Assembly: GCA_015711695.1 (NCBI GenBank)
Contig: JACVIW010000106.1
Span: forward strand, 1-7,788
Direction of reading: 5' to 3'
Length of the DNA stretch: 7,788 nucleotides
From: Candidatus Geohydrothermomicrobium daggyaiense
GTDB lineage: Bacteria; Actinomycetota; Geothermincolia; Fen-727; JACVIW01
The position numbers and the translations under genes are program-made. The notes under the pieces are model-generated. The model searched no databases and had not been told where the DNA came from. It saw only the letters and a program-made list of their open reading frames with translations. Shown piece by piece: positions 5,999-7,788 of the stretch; the first letter of the stretch is position 1, and each line of letters starts with the position of its first letter.

Positions 5999-6042
5999 TC
6001 GGTTGTCTTAAGCGAAGCAAATCCTTGACTGGCGCACAATCC

Positions 6043-6054
6043 AGTATAAGTATA
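6043..6054 (-). promoter_or_regulatory. Candidate -10 region for ssrA, duplicated TATACT
   Basis: Two adjacent TATACT hexamers (6054-6049 and 6048-6043, minus strand) match the sigma70-type -10 consensus at 5 of 6 bases. They lie about 45 bases upstream of the mature tmRNA 5' end, which would leave a leader for RNase P to remove. No good -35 box is seen at 16-18 bases upstream, so the call is tentative. Confidence 0.35.
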
Positions 6055-6144
6055 GAACAAAGCGCTGATACTAGCCATATAAAACACGAGGATTTTTACG
6101 TAAAAAGAAAACGCGAACTGGTAATTTCTATAGCGATTCGATGC

Positions 6145-6618
6145 TTAATGCCTCCTGCGAGCAGCCCTTTCCATCTCCCGCTGCGCCTCGCGTCTGGCTA
6201 TCTCCCGCCTCTTATCGTGCTTTCTCTTACCTCTGGCGAAACCGAGCTCAACCTTAGCCCAGCCATTCTTGATATAGACTCTAAGCGGGACCAGAGTATA
6301 ACCCTTTTCCTCAATTTTCCCGGCGATTGTTTTTATTTCGTCCTTGTGCAAAAGGAGCTTTCTTTCTCTTTCGGGTTCGTGCCCGAAATGGGTAGCATGA
6401 GGATAAGGTGATATGTGCATTCCATGTAAGTAAACTTCTCCTCCCCGGACCGTAGCATATGAGTCACGGATATTAACCCGCCCTTCCCTTATCGATTTGA
6501 TTTCGCTCCCCATTAACGCGATTCCCGCCTCCATGCGGGATTCAATCTCATAATCACGGAGAGCCTTTCGGTTCGTCGCCTTAACCCTTATGTTCGCGTT
6601 TTCACCTTTCGCAGCCAT
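6145..6618 (-). CDS. smpB: SsrA-binding protein SmpB
   Basis: Small basic RNA-binding protein that binds the tRNA-like part of tmRNA and carries it to the empty A site of stalled ribosomes. The 157-residue product (from ATG 6618) shows the family motifs NRKALRDYEI (16-25), AGIALMGSEIKSIREG (31-46), HISPYPHA (68-75), RERKLLLHKDEI (84-95), YTLVPLRVYIKNGWAKVELG (107-126) and GKRKHDKR (130-137), then a basic helical tail rich in Arg. An in-frame TTG at 6624 is 6 bases after GGTGA and would add Met-Gly. ATG is chosen because MAAK is typical, but TTG is possible. RDYEI replaces the common H-D-Y in the N-terminal block. It is directly upstream of ssrA, its functional partner. Confidence 0.96.
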   Translation of the reverse strand: MAAKGENANIRVKATNRKALRDYEIESRMEAGIALMGSEIKSIREGRVNIRDSYATVRGGEVYLHGMHISPYPHATHFGHEPERERKLLLHKDEIKTIAGKIEEKGYTLVPLRVYIKNGWAKVELGFARGKRKHDKRREIARREAQREMERAARRRH

Positions 6619-6677
6619 ACCCAAAGTATATCACCGGCCTGGCGCATGAAATGATCAAAGATTTTTCGACAGTTAGT

Positions 6678-6704
6678 CCCCGGATCAAATAACTTAATCC
6701 GAGG
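6678..6704. terminator. Strong hairpin between ctpA and smpB, possible terminator
   Basis: The two arms CCCCGGATCAA (6678-6688) and TTAATCCGAGG (6694-6704) pair over 11 positions, including two G-U type pairs, around a 5-base loop. The plus-strand side is followed by CTTTTCTTT, whereas the minus strand, on which all nearby genes lie, lacks a T tract after the hairpin. It may end ctpA transcription inefficiently, stabilise the ctpA mRNA 3' end or act in the smpB leader. Confidence 0.35.
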
Positions 6705-6807
6705 CTTTTCTTTGTGGTAAAAAGTTTGGTCTCAGAGTAAACTTAAAGCCACGGAGGAAGTTTTTCACGGTGTGCTGGACACCTGGCAATAAATTAAATA
6801 AGTGATG

Positions 6808-7788
6808 TCAAGCAGCTATCTTTAAATCAAGAGATACGCTCATTCTTTTCCTTATAAGGTCCTCCAGAACGCTCTTAGATCTCTCGAGCTGGAGCCTCTC
6901 CTCTCTTTCGGGATCTTCCGGGATTTCTACTTTCACGTTCGGGCTGATCCCTTTTCCGTTGATCGACTCGCCCTTCGGCAGGTAATACAGGGACACGGTT
7001 AGCTTAACAGCTCCTCCGTTTGGCAAAGCGAACAGTTTCTGTACTGATCCTTTGCCATACGTCTTGCTTCCAACAACCGTAGCCCGACCAATATCTTTCA
7101 AGGCTCCCGCCACGATTTCAGAGGAACTGGCGCTTCCCCCGTTAACCAGAACAACTAGTGGTAAGCTTGTCTCAGCGCTTCCCGTGGTCATTTCGTATTT
7201 CTTAGCTTCGCCTTTCCCCTGATAACTCACGACAACCGCTTTGTCAACAAAGACAGAAACAACCCCAACAGCCTCCTCAAGAAGCCCGCCTGGATTGTTT
7301 CTCAAATCGAGGATGAAACCGGCGACGCCTTTTTCTTGAAATTCCCTTACACAATCCCTGACCTTACCGCTTATTCCCGAACTGAAACTCAAAAGTTGAA
7401 TATATCCATATTTCGCGTTAAGAATCTCCGTCTCAATGTCAGGTATGTCTATTCTGCCTCTTTTTATCTTGAAAATAATGCGATCTTTCCTGCCGGGACG
7501 TTCAATTTCAAGAACAACCACAGTACCTTTTCTTCCCCGTATCATACTAACAATCAGATCAAGGCTTACTCCCTTCGTATCCTTTCCGTCCACCGAAATG
7601 ATAATATCCGACCTTTTCACTCCCGCCTTTTCCCCGGGCGAGCCCTTCAAAACGTTGTACACTACCGGTCTTTTCAATTTCTTATCGTAACGGAGAACAA
7701 AACCGACGCCATAAAAGCTTCCTTTGATGTCTTCCGCAAGCCTTCTGTACTCCTCAGGCGTCAGGTAGGATGAATGAACGTCGCCAAG
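6808..7788 (-). CDS. ctpA: Carboxyl-terminal processing protease CtpA, S41 family (5'-partial)
   Basis: Secreted or membrane-anchored tail-specific serine protease that recognises non-polar C-termini through a PDZ domain. The frame runs off the window edge, leaving 326 residues. The first visible residues, VHSSYLTPEEY, are the conserved pre-PDZ segment, so the signal peptide or anchor lies outside. Counting from the edge, the PDZ domain covers about 25-110. The S41 core follows with DLRNNPGG (about 161-168), NGGSASSSEI with probable nucleophile Ser221, and KTYGKGSVQ with probable general base Lys246. Ser and Lys are 25 residues apart, as in E. coli Prc. The C-terminal stretch is helical and charged and ends LKIAA, which is similar to the end of an ssrA tag. 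A TTG at 7677 is not the start, because good homologous sequence continues upstream of it. smpB and ssrA follow on the same strand. Confidence 0.95.
   Translation of the reverse strand, partial: LGDVHSSYLTPEEYRRLAEDIKGSFYGVGFVLRYDKKLKRPVVYNVLKGSPGEKAGVKRSDIIISVDGKDTKGVSLDLIVSMIRGRKGTVVVLEIERPGRKDRIIFKIKRGRIDIPDIETEILNAKYGYIQLLSFSSGISGKVRDCVREFQEKGVAGFILDLRNNPGGLLEEAVGVVSVFVDKAVVVSYQGKGEAKKYEMTTGSAETSLPLVVLVNGGSASSSEIVAGALKDIGRATVVGSKTYGKGSVQKLFALPNGGAVKLTVSLYYLPKGESINGKGISPNVKVEIPEDPEREERLQLERSKSVLEDLIRKRMSVSLDLKIAA

Noticed and set aside
5835..6020. Minus-strand 61-codon frame, plus-strand frames at 5548-5823, 5643-6011 and 5866-6411
   Set aside because: They overlap the tmRNA and smpB; structured RNA and a conserved gene explain the sequence.
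6616..6635. TATACT just before smpB as the -10 of a leaderless smpB mRNA
   Set aside because: No -35 box lies at 16-18 bases upstream, and GGTGA next to it serves better as a ribosome binding site.
7675..7677. TTG at 7677 as the ctpA start
   Set aside because: The frame continues to the window edge with the conserved HSSYLTPEEY segment that precedes the PDZ domain in this family.
1..7788. CRISPR array, insertion sequence, prophage or replication origin
   Set aside because: No regularly spaced repeats, transposase or integrase motifs, terminal inverted repeats or DnaA-box clusters were seen.

Overview
The window carries a compact set of bacterial housekeeping genes with small gaps, several 4-base overlaps and a roughly even base composition. 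On the minus strand, in transcription order, lie ctpA (5' end outside the window), smpB, ssrA (tmRNA), murI, a metallo-beta-lactamase-fold hydrolase, rph and rdgB. A plus-strand pair, a diacylglycerol-kinase-type lipid kinase (5' end outside the window) and a low-molecular-weight tyrosine-phosphatase-like protein, runs towards rdgB and meets it tail to tail near position 1700-1750.

The order murI - MBL hydrolase - rph - rdgB is, from memory, the one in Actinomycetota (Mycobacterium tuberculosis Rv1338 to Rv1341). Firmicutes usually have racE/murI - rph - rdgB without the MBL gene. The balanced composition argues against a typical high-GC actinomycete. A deep-branching, moderate-GC actinobacterial lineage is the best guess; this is inference, not proof.

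Layout: 2-982 lipid kinase; 979-1698 phosphatase-like; 1752-2360 rdgB (minus); 2416-3153 rph (minus, TTG start chosen); 3230-4126 MBL hydrolase (minus); 4127-4303 a gap open in two competing frames; 4304-5158 murI (minus); 5159-5651 AT-rich intergenic DNA with a 14-bp tandem repeat and a terminator-like hairpin; 5652-5998 complete one-piece tmRNA (minus) with deduced tag AESELALAA; 6145-6618 smpB (minus); 6625-6807 spacer with a strong hairpin; 6808-7788 C-terminal part of a CtpA-type S41 protease (minus).

Functional themes: trans-translation (tmRNA plus its partner SmpB), processing or degradation by a tail-specific protease, peptidoglycan precursor supply (D-glutamate from MurI), 3'-end RNA trimming (RNase PH), nucleotide-pool cleaning (RdgB), and a coupled lipid kinase / phosphatase-like pair. 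I found no mobile element, CRISPR array or clearly new system. The most unusual items are the enlarged phosphatase-like protein coupled to the lipid kinase, the ambiguous small ORF between murI and the MBL gene, and the tail-specific protease next to the tmRNA system whose own C-terminus ends like an ssrA tag.
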